A stretch of DNA of 64,000 bases from an uncultured Lachnospiraceae bacterium (GTDB taxonomy: Bacteria; Bacillota; Clostridia; Lachnospirales; Lachnospiraceae). Every line of letters starts with the position of its first letter. The first letter of the stretch is position 1. The translations under genes were made by a program, and so were the position numbers. Where the stretch lies: assembly GCA_947567595.1 (NCBI GenBank), contig CANOMQ010000006.1, positions 1 to 64,000 of the forward strand, written 5' to 3'. The notes under the pieces are model-generated. The model saw only the letters and a list, made by a program, of their open reading frames with translations, did not search any database and was not told the origin of the DNA. Shown here piece after piece: positions 1 to 7,819 of the stretch.

Positions 1-160
1 TGAGGAAGTCCACCGTGTACACTTTCTGCAGGAGCGCGTCGCCTTTGTACTTTTCGTTCGTGAGGATGCTCTTTACCGTGCTGGAAGACCAGACCTCCTT
101 ACCGCCGGGCGAGGGGATGCCCTCCGCCGTCAGTAGCTTTGCGATTGCGTGGGGCGTGAC
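1..160 (-). pseudogene. Large serine recombinase remnant (internal fragment)
   Basis: Read on the minus strand from about position 160 to the window edge, one frame is open and encodes a segment typical of large serine recombinases of the Tn4451 TnpX type: VTPHAIAKLLTAEGIPSP followed by WSSSTVKSILTNEKYKG. In that family this is the stretch after the resolvase domain that predicts where the next half-site is bound. An in-frame TGA lies directly before it and there is no start codon or N-terminal catalytic serine domain, so the 5' part is missing. It joins the small gene at 99-455, which suggests a deletion. The 3' part continues outside the window, so how much survives is unknown. Confidence 0.75.
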
Positions 161-455
161 TCACTTCCTCCGTGTGCCCGGAGCGGGACTTCTCCGCCAG
201 CACCGCACGGACTTCCTCCAGCGTCAGCGGTTTTTCATCCGGCTCCTGCTTTGCAGCCTTTGCTTCCTTCTTCGCCGTGTTCTTTGCGTTCTTCCCGGCC
301 CTGCCCGCTTTCCCGGTTTCCTCCGGCTCCTTCGTGGTCGTCAGATCTGCCTCCGCTGCGCCATTGTCTGCCACCGCATCTGCAACGGCCTGCAGGCTGT
401 CGGCAAGGGAGCGCAGGTCCCCGATAACATCAAGCAGTAACTTCACTTTTCCCAT
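99..455 (-). CDS. Small element-borne protein, C-terminus replaced by recombinase DNA
   Basis: The 118-residue product starts MGKVKLLLDVIGDLRSLADS and has an alanine/lysine/glutamate-rich middle and the segment LTLEEVRAVLAEKSRSGHTE. This type of small protein is common in clostridial mobile elements and is often auto-annotated as 'rRNA biogenesis protein Rrp5', a name without functional support. In relatives I recall, the sequence after HTEEV continues into a short helical tail. Here it becomes SHAPRNRKATDGGGHPLARR, which is the out-of-frame reading of the recombinase fragment, so the gene has lost its native 3' end. The ATG at 455 is chosen because GGAGGA lies about 6 nt upstream. It overlaps the end of the next gene upstream (430-648). 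Confidence 0.6.
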   Translation of the reverse strand: MGKVKLLLDVIGDLRSLADSLQAVADAVADNGAAEADLTTTKEPEETGKAGRAGKNAKNTAKKEAKAAKQEPDEKPLTLEEVRAVLAEKSRSGHTEEVSHAPRNRKATDGGGHPLARR

Positions 456-648
456 GTACATTTCCTCCTTCCATGACTTCACTCACTGCCAGCTCCCGGA
501 CGGAATCGCCCGGAACGATGATGGTCACCCTCCGCTTCTCCCCAAGGAGGAAGCGCAGGAAACGCTCCCTCACGGAGATATGGCGGCAGCTCACGATCCC
601 GCCGGATGCCGGCTCCTTTGAAACACTGATCCTCAATGTGTGTTCCAT
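430..648 (-). CDS. Small conserved element protein of unknown function
   Basis: The predicted 72-aa protein starts MEHTLRISVSKEPASGGIVS and contains a basic stretch (REKxLRFLLGEKRR-like) and the segment VTIIVPGDSVRELAVSEV. I recognise the type only as a small protein found between a sigma-like factor and the 'Rrp5-like' gene in clostridial elements, and no function can be given. The ATG at 648 is preferred because GGAGG ends 8 nt before it, although in-frame ATGs exist at 654 and 663. It ends inside the start region of the gene at 99-455, so the two are probably co-transcribed with the sigma-like gene upstream. Confidence 0.6.
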   Translation of the reverse strand: MEHTLRISVSKEPASGGIVSCRHISVRERFLRFLLGEKRRVTIIVPGDSVRELAVSEVMEGGNVHGKSEVTA

Positions 649-725
649 GCCCATGACCTCCATTTCCGAAGGGCTGTATTTTCGCCCCTCACATATAAGC
701 CACGGGAAACGGAAAACTGAACCCC

Positions 726-1118
726 CTAATCCATAAATTTTTTTAAGGCCGCATAGATTTTCTTCATCCTGCCGGTTATGGCGCGCTCCGACACCCCATC
801 CTCGGCGGCAATGTCCTTCTGTTTCTCACCATTCCAGTAGATGCGGCGCAGAAGCTCCCTCTGCTGCGGCTGCAGCCTGCCTATGGCCGCTGTAAGCCTC
901 TCAAGCTCGTCCTTCCTGACAATCTCCTCCGGCGTGTCCCGCCCCGAATCAAAGTAACGGTCTTCCGGGTCAACTGCTGACAGCAGGACATGGCGGCGTG
1001 TTTCCTTCCGTTCCACCCTGTCCCCTTCATTTTTCATCTCCAGCATGAATTCAGCGAGGCTCCCGTCCACTTCAATCTCCGTCACAGTCCCGTCCACAAA
1101 CTTGTATTCAATTTTCAT
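726..1118 (-). CDS. Sigma-70 region 4-like regulator
   Basis: The 130-aa product has a C-terminal helix-turn-helix resembling sigma region 4 (about residues 70-125: ELERLTAAIGRLQPQQREL, then QKDIAAEDGVSERAITGRM). The first half is acidic and has no region 2, so it is not a complete sigma factor. Proteins of this shape are standard in clostridial integrative elements and prophages, where they are thought to control element genes. The start is supported by GGAGGG 7 nt upstream. A perfect 14-bp inverted repeat (1128-1141 and 1156-1169) sits directly upstream and includes part of the ribosome binding site. It is the first gene of a three-gene minus-strand group. Confidence 0.8.
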   Translation of the reverse strand: MKIEYKFVDGTVTEIEVDGSLAEFMLEMKNEGDRVERKETRRHVLLSAVDPEDRYFDSGRDTPEEIVRKDELERLTAAIGRLQPQQRELLRRIYWNGEKQKDIAAEDGVSERAITGRMKKIYAALKKFMD

Positions 1119-1127
1119 TCAGATTCC

Positions 1128-1169
1128 CTCCAGTCTTGAAATTTGGTTAATCAGTTTTCAAGACTGGAG
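1128..1169 (-). promoter_or_regulatory. Perfect 14-bp inverted repeat covering the sigma-like gene's RBS
   Basis: CTCCAGTCTTGAAA at 1128-1141 is repeated as its exact reverse complement at 1156-1169 with a 14-nt spacer. In the minus-strand transcript the upstream arm begins CUCC and pairs with the GGAG of the ribosome binding site of the gene at 726-1118. It could be a translational hairpin or a DNA operator, and the sequence does not decide between these. Confidence 0.5.
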
Positions 1170-1613
1170 CGGCGGCGCGCGCGTCCTATAAGGCGCACAC
1201 ACTAAGGCGCAAAAAAAGCGCACCCGCACAATGGCAGGCACGCCCGTAATGAAAATCATGTATTCTTTTGTAATATGTCCGGGGATAAGATAGAAATGTG
1301 TCGAATAAAAAAAGCCCGCAGCCCCCTTGGAAGGAACTGCGGTATGTACAGAAAGAATATGATGTTTGTCTGCAGGTGGCGGAAATCCGTTTCCAGCCCG
1401 TGCAATGGCCATAATGTCCCCTTTCGTGGGGACAGCATTTTGTTCCGGCTTCCCCGGCAGCCTGCCGGCGTCATCCGGCAGGGAAGCCCTGCATGGCCGC
1501 CCCGCCGGATGGCCTGTCCTTTCTCTGAACAATAGAAAACACCCAGCATAACGCAGCCGTCCTGGCTGCCTTTATCGGGTGTGTGTCGTAGTTTATCTTT
1601 TTACTAGCCGTAA
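1170..1613. other. Gene-free, structured DNA with a minus-strand terminator
   Basis: No convincing gene is seen. The region contains several strong hairpins, including GTCCCC/GGGGAC around 1416-1434 and GCCGG-type stems at 1460-1480. A classic intrinsic terminator for the minus strand lies at 1307-1342 (CCGCAG...CTGCGG followed by seven T on that strand). Because the next gene upstream already has its own terminator at 1617-1669, this terminator may end a short non-coding RNA of roughly 250 nt, but no clear promoter was found. Confidence 0.35.
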
Positions 1614-1616
1614 CTA

Positions 1617-1669
1617 GAAAAAGCGGGCGCACTGCAATCCACATTCATCGTGAAAAGCAGTACGCCCGC
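1617..1669 (-). terminator. Intrinsic terminator
   Basis: Arms GCGGGCGCACTGC (1623-1635) and GCAGTACGCCCGC (1657-1669) pair with one mismatch and are followed on the minus strand by a T-run (1617-1622). It lies just past the small Cys-containing gene at 1720-1875. Confidence 0.65.
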
Positions 1670-1719
1670 CAAAATGTATGTATCGCTTTTGTTTACCGTT
1701 TTTTAATGTATTGCGGGGA

Positions 1720-1875
1720 TTACAGCACCGTCCTGCCCGGCGGTATTTCCTCAATGTCAAGGATGTGCCGCTCGCACTTCGGGTTCGGACATCTAACCCT
1801 TTCCACCGAAACCGACTCCCCACACTGATATGTAACAAGGGAACCAACCTGTCCCTGCCGGTTCCCTTTTATCAT
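1720..1875 (-). CDS. Small Cys-containing (zinc-ribbon-like) protein, 51 aa
   Basis: A short minus-strand frame from ATG at 1875 to TAA at 1720 encodes a 51-residue protein with VTYQCGESVSVERVRCPNPK followed by CERHILDIEE. It has three cysteines (C18, C29, C34), the last two in CPNPKC. It resembles small Com/zinc-ribbon proteins of phages and elements but lacks one cysteine of a four-cysteine site. The ribosome binding site is weak. A terminator directly downstream (1617-1669) supports expression. It probably marks the end of the element-derived segment. Confidence 0.45.
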   Translation of the reverse strand: MIKGNRQGQVGSLVTYQCGESVSVERVRCPNPKCERHILDIEEIPPGRTVL

Positions 1876-1907
1876 TTGTTCTTTATTGGTTTTAGCTCAT
1901 TAAAGAT

Positions 1908-3341
1908 TCACTTCTCGTGATATGTCACTGTACTTTCCATAAACACCCTTTTGCTGTTATCGTTCCCATCAAGATATGTAACATTTGGTTTCCAGCCGCA
2001 TACAACAGTGGCACCGGAAAAATCAAAAGTATATTCCTCACGGTAGGATGTATTGATCATGCAGTCTGCAATCGTCAACACTCCCCCAGAGAATGCATAG
2101 GACAGGCAATGCAGCCGTTTTGTATAATCCGTAAACAGGTCGTTTTTCACCCAGCATTGATACCCGGCCCAGGCAGTTTTCACCGTGGAATCTGACAACT
2201 CAAATTTGATTCTGATCAAATGCCCATCCTCACGGTCAAAACGGACTTTACGAATTTCACGGGGATTTTGATTCAATAAAAGCCATCTGCCAAACAGACT
2301 GTCCTCCTTCTCGTCTGATGCAGATTCACCGCCTGCAAATGGAAGATGCAGCGATTCTATCTTTTGCGCCAATGCTGCTCCATTGAAATTGCCATCCTGT
2401 TTTTCCAACGCCTGGTAAATATACTTCTGGCAAATATCGGGAACAAATTCGCAATTTGTACCAGAAGTAATTCCAATCACCACCGGAAGCTCCCGAAAGC
2501 AGATCAGAAGCTGCCCAAACGCGCCTTCTGCGGCGTACAGCTTTTCACCAGTGTGGAAGTGATAACCATATCCGCTCAGTACCTTGTGCCCACATCCGGG
2601 TTTTGATATGCGCATAAGGCTCATTTCATGCACCCAGTCTGCAGGGATAATCTGCTCCTCATTCCATCTGCCCCCATGCAAAAAGAGCTGTCCCAGCCTT
2701 GCAATCTGCCGGGCTGTCAGGTACATCCCCCAGCCACCGGTATTAAAGCCTTCCGGACTGTGGAGCCAGTCCACATGATCAATACCAATTTTAGAAAATA
2801 CCCTCTCCTGCAGCAGATTGATACAAGTGGTTCCCATCACTTTGCTGACAATTTTGGAAAGCGTATAACTGCAGCCTGAGTCATAGTGGAATGCCTTTCC
2901 CACATCCTCCGCAATCCTCTTCTCTCCGAGCCATGTCCTTTCCCAATCCGATTTCAAAGCCGTAAAGTACACATTATTGGCGCAGGCAGCTGAACCAGCC
3001 TGCATCGTGAGCAGATCATAAATTGTTACCTGGTCAAGAACCCTGTCATAATTCTCAGGAAGATCCTCTCTGACATATTCAATGAACTTATCGTCCAAAG
3101 ACAGCTTTCCCTCGCTGGCTGCGATGCCCACACAAAGCGATGTGCCGGTCTTGGACAGTGAATGCATCATCTGCGGGACATCCTTCTCATAAGGCATCCA
3201 GCTGCCGTCTACGATCACCTTATCGTCCTTCATGATTACAATGCTGTGCAATTCCGCTTTTTCTTCCAGTTCACAGAGCATTTGGGTCAATACGTCCGCA
3301 TTCAGACCGACCTCTTTGGGGTTTGCGTATTCAAACTTCAT
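1908..3341 (-). CDS. Class C beta-lactamase-like serine hydrolase
   Basis: The 477-aa protein is a member of the beta-lactamase/penicillin-binding-like serine hydrolase family (PF00144 type). The catalytic SxxK motif is HSLSKTGTS (S61-x-x-K64), and HYDSGCSYTLS is a candidate second motif with the catalytic tyrosine. After about residue 340 there is an extra domain of beta-strand character. No signal peptide is seen, so the enzyme is probably cytoplasmic, which argues against cell-wall work. Its ATG overlaps the stop codon of the APC permease (TGATG), so the two are translationally coupled. It is the last gene of the tartrate-type operon. The substrate is unknown; an imported ester or amide is possible. 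Confidence 0.8.
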   Translation of the reverse strand: MKFEYANPKEVGLNADVLTQMLCELEEKAELHSIVIMKDDKVIVDGSWMPYEKDVPQMMHSLSKTGTSLCVGIAASEGKLSLDDKFIEYVREDLPENYDRVLDQVTIYDLLTMQAGSAACANNVYFTALKSDWERTWLGEKRIAEDVGKAFHYDSGCSYTLSKIVSKVMGTTCINLLQERVFSKIGIDHVDWLHSPEGFNTGGWGMYLTARQIARLGQLFLHGGRWNEEQIIPADWVHEMSLMRISKPGCGHKVLSGYGYHFHTGEKLYAAEGAFGQLLICFRELPVVIGITSGTNCEFVPDICQKYIYQALEKQDGNFNGAALAQKIESLHLPFAGGESASDEKEDSLFGRWLLLNQNPREIRKVRFDREDGHLIRIKFELSDSTVKTAWAGYQCWVKNDLFTDYTKRLHCLSYAFSGGVLTIADCMINTSYREEYTFDFSGATVVCGWKPNVTYLDGNDNSKRVFMESTVTYHEK

Positions 3342-4726
3342 CACTGATCCTCTCCTTCCACTTCTTCATTTTCACTGCTTGCCCACACCGAAGTTTCCAC
3401 ATGAATCCCTCCACGTTTCGACAGATACACACCCAGCAGGATAAAGAATATCATAACTGCCACTGCTGCCACAGCATATACTGGTTTAATACTGATGATC
3501 CCCTTAATGAAGATAATCGTATAAATGATAATGCTGGTTGTGCAGAAAGCATAAAGTGCACCATTGGAAAGATGGAACTTATTTTTGCCCCATGCTTCCG
3601 GATATTTTTTCGGCATTTGCGCAATCGAGTATACGATGGTCACATTCATAAAGAAAGTAATGACCTGAAAAATATTTGTAATCGTTACAATGCTCATATC
3701 TAACAGGATAGGCATAAGCACAATGATCAGGGTATAAATATAAATTGGCGTCGGAATGCCAAAACGGTTTTCTTTTGCAATGGACTTTGGCAGCCATCCG
3801 TCCACAGTCGCCTGCGTAATTGGATAACGGACATCATTAAACACACCGTTCAGCGTTGTGGTAATTGCCATAAGAGGCCCGCCGAGCAGGAATAATTTAT
3901 AAATCCCACCCGGAAGGATCGCCTGTGCAGCCGGAAGAATTGTTTCAATTCCCGCAACTTCGTCATGAGGCAGCACACCGCCGGTTACCATTGCAAGGCT
4001 CACATACACAAAGAGCAGACAGGGAACACAGGCAAGGCTGGCAAAGGGGATATCCTTTGTTGCACGTTTCGCATCTTTTCCATACCACAGGACATTGTAA
4101 TATCCGTTTGCAGAGTTGATCAGGAGCAGCGCGGCCATCATAAAGCCAAAAATCCCACCGGTAAACATCTTATCACCGGAAAAATCGAAGATGGGCTGTT
4201 TAATCTGGGTAAGCCCATAAACGACATAAAACACCATAGTGACCAGCAGAATTCCAGACATGATCTTGCTTGCCTTTGCAAAAATATCCATCCCCATAAG
4301 ATTTAATACAAAAAGTATCAGGACACTGGCGATGGATAATGTTTTAGCCGAAAACATGGGAAGCAGCTCATGCGCGTACATACCAAAAGCCAGTGCAAAG
4401 GAGCTGTTCAGAATCGGCATTACCAGTTTGGAATAACAGATCAATCCCCCGGCACTGATACCACCCAGATTTGTAACTATGGAATATGGCCCTCCGGCAA
4501 GGCGGAGCGTACCGGAAAGGATAATATAGGGAAAAACCATAAAAAATCCCATTATGATCGCCGCAAGATAAGCCAGCCATACAGAGTAGCCTGTATAAGC
4601 CATAGCCGGCCCAATCAAAGTGACCATGCCAGAACCAACCACCATGCCGATTGCAATAGCAAATAAGTCAACCCGTTTCAGTATGCCCGGGGCGGGTTCG
4701 GGCTTGTTGATAATTACATTTTTCAA
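3341..4726 (-). CDS. APC-family permease
   Basis: The 461-aa polytopic membrane protein has about 12 hydrophobic segments and an APC (amino acid-polyamine-organocation) signature near the N-terminus (LFAIAIGMVVGSGMVTLIGP, the unwound TM1 region). The start is a TTG at 4726 with GGAGG 9 nt upstream. It lies 19 nt downstream of ttdB and overlaps the hydrolase by one base, so it belongs to the same transcript. E. coli TtdAB works with the unrelated DASS carrier TtdT, so an APC permease here is unusual. It may import tartrate, or an amino-acid-like substrate whose hydrolysis yields the hydroxy acid. Confidence 0.85.
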   Translation of the reverse strand: MKNVIINKPEPAPGILKRVDLFAIAIGMVVGSGMVTLIGPAMAYTGYSVWLAYLAAIIMGFFMVFPYIILSGTLRLAGGPYSIVTNLGGISAGGLICYSKLVMPILNSSFALAFGMYAHELLPMFSAKTLSIASVLILFVLNLMGMDIFAKASKIMSGILLVTMVFYVVYGLTQIKQPIFDFSGDKMFTGGIFGFMMAALLLINSANGYYNVLWYGKDAKRATKDIPFASLACVPCLLFVYVSLAMVTGGVLPHDEVAGIETILPAAQAILPGGIYKLFLLGGPLMAITTTLNGVFNDVRYPITQATVDGWLPKSIAKENRFGIPTPIYIYTLIIVLMPILLDMSIVTITNIFQVITFFMNVTIVYSIAQMPKKYPEAWGKNKFHLSNGALYAFCTTSIIIYTIIFIKGIISIKPVYAVAAVAVMIFFILLGVYLSKRGGIHVETSVWASSENEEVEGEDQ

Positions 4727-4745
4727 AATACGACACCTCCTCGTT

Positions 4746-5372
4746 TTATTTGATAAAGCCGACCTGTCTGGAAATCAGCTCCACCTGTTCATCCTTCTTC
4801 CTGTTGTATTCCACTTTCTTTTCCTCGAAATAGTTCCGGCCCTCACTGTCGATGGAAACAATCAATGGCCCGAATTCTTTCACACGACAGTTCCAGAGCG
4901 TTTCGGGCATTCCCAGATCCTGCCACTGGGCCTGCACAATCTCTTCTACTGAAACAGCCGCAACTACAGCATTACCGGCAGGGAACACACAGTGGATAGC
5001 CCCCAGTTCCTTACAAGCCCTTTGTGTATTTTCACGCATGCCCCCTTTGCCAATGATGACCCTGACACCAGTGGCTTTTACAAAATCATACTCGAACTTT
5101 TCCATTCGCATTGAAGTAGTCGGCCCCACGGAAACCATCTCGAACTTATCGTCTCCCAGGGGACGAATGATGGGACCAGCATGGAGGATGGCGTTATTCC
5201 GCACATCCACAGGAATCGATTTCCCTTCCTCCACTACACGGCGGTGGGCTACATCCCGGCAGGTAGTCAGGCTGCCTGTCAGGTAAACGATGTCGCCAAT
5301 GTGTATGTCTCTAATATCCTCCGCTGAAATCGGAGTGGTCAGAATTGTTTTACCGTCTTTATGTTCTATCAT
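4746..5372 (-). CDS. ttdB: L(+)-tartrate dehydratase beta subunit (class I hydro-lyase)
   Basis: The 208-aa product matches the beta subunit of class I fumarase/tartrate dehydratases over its full length. Family segments include ILTTPISAEDIRDIHIGDIV, GPTTSMRMEKFE, VIIGKGGM and CRVKEFGPLIVSIDSEG. Resemblance to E. coli TtdB is closer than to fumarase C-terminal domains, and its length and split-subunit form also fit TtdB. It forms a heterotetramer with TtdA and dehydrates L-tartrate to oxaloacetate in the cytoplasm. The start ATG overlaps the ttdA stop codon (TAATG), so the subunits are translationally coupled. The exact substrate (tartrate versus fumarate/malate) is inferred from similarity and context. 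Confidence 0.9.
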   Translation of the reverse strand: MIEHKDGKTILTTPISAEDIRDIHIGDIVYLTGSLTTCRDVAHRRVVEEGKSIPVDVRNNAILHAGPIIRPLGDDKFEMVSVGPTTSMRMEKFEYDFVKATGVRVIIGKGGMRENTQRACKELGAIHCVFPAGNAVVAAVSVEEIVQAQWQDLGMPETLWNCRVKEFGPLIVSIDSEGRNYFEEKKVEYNRKKDEQVELISRQVGFIK

Positions 5373-6271
5373 TACAGCGTCACCTCCGAGTGGGAAAGAA
5401 TTTTATAGTTCAGGTCTTTGTCAAAAATGATATGCCCCCTGCGGTGGCTCCAGCATCCCACATTTACTGCCACACCGATAGCGGAGGGATGCCGGGCAGT
5501 ATTCTCGATATGAACTCCCAGCACGGAATATCTGCCGCCCATGCCCTGGGGCCCCAGGCCGATAGCATTGATGCCATCCTCCAGCAGCTTTTCCATTTTT
5601 GCCGCCCGCTCATTATCATTATGGGAGCCAACAGGACGCATAAGGGCTTTTTTCGATAACAGCGCGGCAGTTTCCACAGAGGTGGCCACACCCACACCAA
5701 CCAATAAAGGCGGACAGGCATTAAGTCCGTAAGATGTCATACGGTCCAGCACAAATCTGGTCACCCCCTCATAACCTTCACCAGGCATGAGAACCATAGC
5801 GTTACCGGGAAGTGTACAGCCCCCGCCTGCCATATAGGTGTAGATTTCGCATTGGTCAGAATAAGGAATGATATCCCACCACACTGTGGGGGTTCCCTTT
5901 CCCACATTCTTTCCGGTGTTATACTCATCGAAAGTTTCCACCGAATTATGGCGCAGCGGAGCATCAAAAGTAGCCTGTACCACAGCCTCTTTCAGCAGGG
6001 CTTCCAGCTCATTGATAAGGGGAAATCCAGTGCCGCATTTCACCCAAAACTGGAGTACACCGGTATCCTGGCAGGAGGGACGGTCCAGTTTTACCGCCAG
6101 TTCCTGATTACGGAACATGGTATCGTAGATGGTTTTGGCCAGGGGACTGTCTTCCTTGTCACGCAGTTCCCGGAGCTTGGCGGTAATGTCATCGGGTAAC
6201 TTTTTGCCAGTGCAGGCAATGAATTTTGCCATCATTTCCCGCATTCTCTGGGCTTGTACTTCAACAGACAT
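5372..6271 (-). CDS. ttdA: L(+)-tartrate dehydratase alpha subunit
   Basis: The 299-aa protein is the catalytic iron-sulfur subunit. Cys67 (RPSCQDTG), Cys186 (NACPPLLVG) and Cys273 (VGCWSHRRG) have the same spacing as the [4Fe-4S] ligands of E. coli TtdA. AGGGCTLPG and GVGVATSVETAALLS are further family blocks. The cluster's free iron acts as the Lewis acid that removes water from tartrate, which makes the enzyme oxygen-sensitive and suits an anaerobe. The start has GGAGG 10 nt upstream. It is the first gene of the operon ttdA-ttdB-permease-hydrolase and is transcribed away from the LysR gene. A minus-strand promoter TTTACA-17-TAAAGT reads into it (6340 to 6312). Confidence 0.92.
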   Translation of the reverse strand: MSVEVQAQRMREMMAKFIACTGKKLPDDITAKLRELRDKEDSPLAKTIYDTMFRNQELAVKLDRPSCQDTGVLQFWVKCGTGFPLINELEALLKEAVVQATFDAPLRHNSVETFDEYNTGKNVGKGTPTVWWDIIPYSDQCEIYTYMAGGGCTLPGNAMVLMPGEGYEGVTRFVLDRMTSYGLNACPPLLVGVGVATSVETAALLSKKALMRPVGSHNDNERAAKMEKLLEDGINAIGLGPQGMGGRYSVLGVHIENTARHPSAIGVAVNVGCWSHRRGHIIFDKDLNYKILSHSEVTL

Positions 6272-6311
6272 GATTTTATCAACCTCCTTGTTAAATTTTA
6301 TCTGTAAATAT

Positions 6312-6383
6312 ACTTTAGCATAAGAAATTTAATGTGTAAAATACACAAATTCTATTGTGCATAATATAAACTTATGCTAGAAT
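6312..6383. promoter_or_regulatory. Divergent ttd/lysR promoter with dyad operator
   Basis: Plus strand: TTGTGC (6355-6360), 17 nt, TAGAAT (6378-6383) reads toward the LysR gene. Minus strand: TTTACA (6340-6335), 17 nt, TAAAGT (6317-6312) reads toward ttdA. Two dyads are superimposed: TAGCATAAG (6316-6324) with CTTATGCTA (6371-6379), and TGTGTA-AAA-TACACA (6333-6347). The second sits between the promoters, has the T-N11-A form used by LysR regulators, and is the likely binding site. Confidence 0.65.
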
Positions 6384-6411
6384 TTGTACAAAAAATAAGG
6401 AGGCCCACTTC

Positions 6412-7314
6412 ATGACACTCCAACAATTACAATATTTCGTTACTGTATGCAAATATCAGAATCTGACAAAAGCAGCAAAGGAGCTGTCCATTTCCCAGCC
6501 GGGGATATCCACATCTATTCGGGACCTGGAATCCGAATGTGGCTTTGCATTGTTTGAACGCCGCCCAAACAGCATTACACTGACCGATCAGGGAGCCAAA
6601 TTTCTAAGAGAAGCAGAGCATATGCTTCACGCTTATAGCAAACTGCAAAAAAACGCAAAGCTCATTGCGGAAGAGAAAATGATTCTTCGTATTGGCGTGG
6701 CTCCAATGGGGGCGGGAACTGCATTTCCCAGATTAAGGAAAGGCTTTCATGCCGCTCACCCCGATATCACTTTTGAAATAACAGAAGATTCGACGGAATC
6801 ACTCTATCAGAAGATCGATACAGGAGAACTGGACTTTGCCCTGTGCGTGTCCATCTCTCTGCCTGATGAGAATTACCGATATGTTACGATAGGACACAGC
6901 CGCCTGCTGTTTTGCGTAAACAAGGACAATCCCCTGGCGCGCGAGCAGATCAATTCACTCCAACAGATTGGACAAACACCTCTTGTCATGCTGTCGGACC
7001 ATTACAGCCAGACAAAATATTTAAAGCGTTTGTTCCACAAAGAAAACTGTAAACCCAATGTGATTCAATACACTTCGCAGGTTTTCACGATTTTCCAGCA
7101 TATTCGTGAAAATGCTGCCGCAGGTTTTTTATCCGAAGATATTGCCAGACAGGATAAAGAGCTTGTCAGCTTTGTACTCCAAGAAGTGGATGCTGCTTCC
7201 ATCACAATGATCCGAAGAAAGGATGCTAAAACTTTTCCGGCTGTAGATACATTTATTCATTACATTCGAAATATAAAGAAAAATTTGAATAGCGCCATGC
7301 CGCCTTTACCATAA
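6412..7314 (+). CDS. LysR-family regulator, likely of the ttd operon
   Basis: The 300-aa protein has the canonical LysR layout. An N-terminal winged helix-turn-helix spans residues 1-60 (MTLQQLQYFVTVCKYQNLTK, then LSISQPGISTSIRDLE), and a two-lobed effector-binding domain follows (about 90-295). It is divergent from ttdA across 140 bp that carry face-to-face promoters and dyads. In E. coli a LysR protein, TtdR, controls ttdAB, so the same role is likely here with tartrate or a related acid as effector. GGAGG lies 9 nt before the ATG. A weak hairpin GGATGCGG/CCGCATCC (about 7318-7350) follows the gene. Confidence 0.88.
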   Translation: MTLQQLQYFVTVCKYQNLTKAAKELSISQPGISTSIRDLESECGFALFERRPNSITLTDQGAKFLREAEHMLHAYSKLQKNAKLIAEEKMILRIGVAPMGAGTAFPRLRKGFHAAHPDITFEITEDSTESLYQKIDTGELDFALCVSISLPDENYRYVTIGHSRLLFCVNKDNPLAREQINSLQQIGQTPLVMLSDHYSQTKYLKRLFHKENCKPNVIQYTSQVFTIFQHIRENAAAGFLSEDIARQDKELVSFVLQEVDAASITMIRRKDAKTFPAVDTFIHYIRNIKKNLNSAMPPLP

Positions 7315-7377
7315 ATGGGATGCGGTCAAAACTTTAACGGTCCGCATCCGCTATTTCTGTACAAACCTTGCATAGTT

Positions 7378-7437
7378 CCAAAAGCAAACAAGGAATTCCA
7401 GCCACATCCAATGTGTCGGAATCCCTTGTTTTCAGCG
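7378..7437 (+). repeat. 60-bp palindromic direct repeat, copy A
   Basis: It is identical to 7820-7879 except for three bases. Each copy folds into a hairpin, with ACAAGG.ATTCC near the left end and GGAATCCCTTGT near the right. The two copies start 442 bp apart in the same orientation and bracket the AGGGGTCA array. They could be duplicated terminators or the ends of a small non-autonomous element. Confidence 0.7.
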
Positions 7438-7644
7438 TTTTCCATACTAGGCAAAAGAACCACAGAACAAAAGTTCGTACCCTCTCTAATGTAAAAATGC
7501 CCTTAAAAGCACACGGAAATAATGTAACTTTGGAATCTATGTAGTGCCGAAAGTGCCGTGTTTACGGGCTTTGTCGGCTTTCCGTGTCCGTATCTGCCGG
7601 GGAAGGAGACACCGTTGGATGCCAGAGTTATCGCTCCCGGCAAG

Positions 7645-7761
7645 AGGGGTCACATTGGACAAGGGGGGGAGGGGTCAAAAATCGTGACCACAGGGGTCAC
7701 ATTCACAGCCATAGGGGTCAGACCTTTAGCCGCAGGGGTCAAAACAGCCACAGAGGGGTCA
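7645..7761 (+). repeat. Iteron-like array: six AGGGGTCA copies
   Basis: AGGGGTCA occurs at 7645, 7670, 7692, 7713, 7734 and 7754, with start-to-start distances of 25, 22, 21, 21 and 20 bp. That is about two helical turns, so the copies face the same side of DNA. The changing spacing argues against a simple coding repeat. Replication-initiator iterons or an operator array are the obvious readings, but no initiator gene is adjacent. Confidence 0.55.
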
Positions 7762-7819
7762 GACTTGCGACCACTGTGGCCGTCCGTAACCGCCGCTCCC
7801 ATGCTGCCCCGGCACAGCC

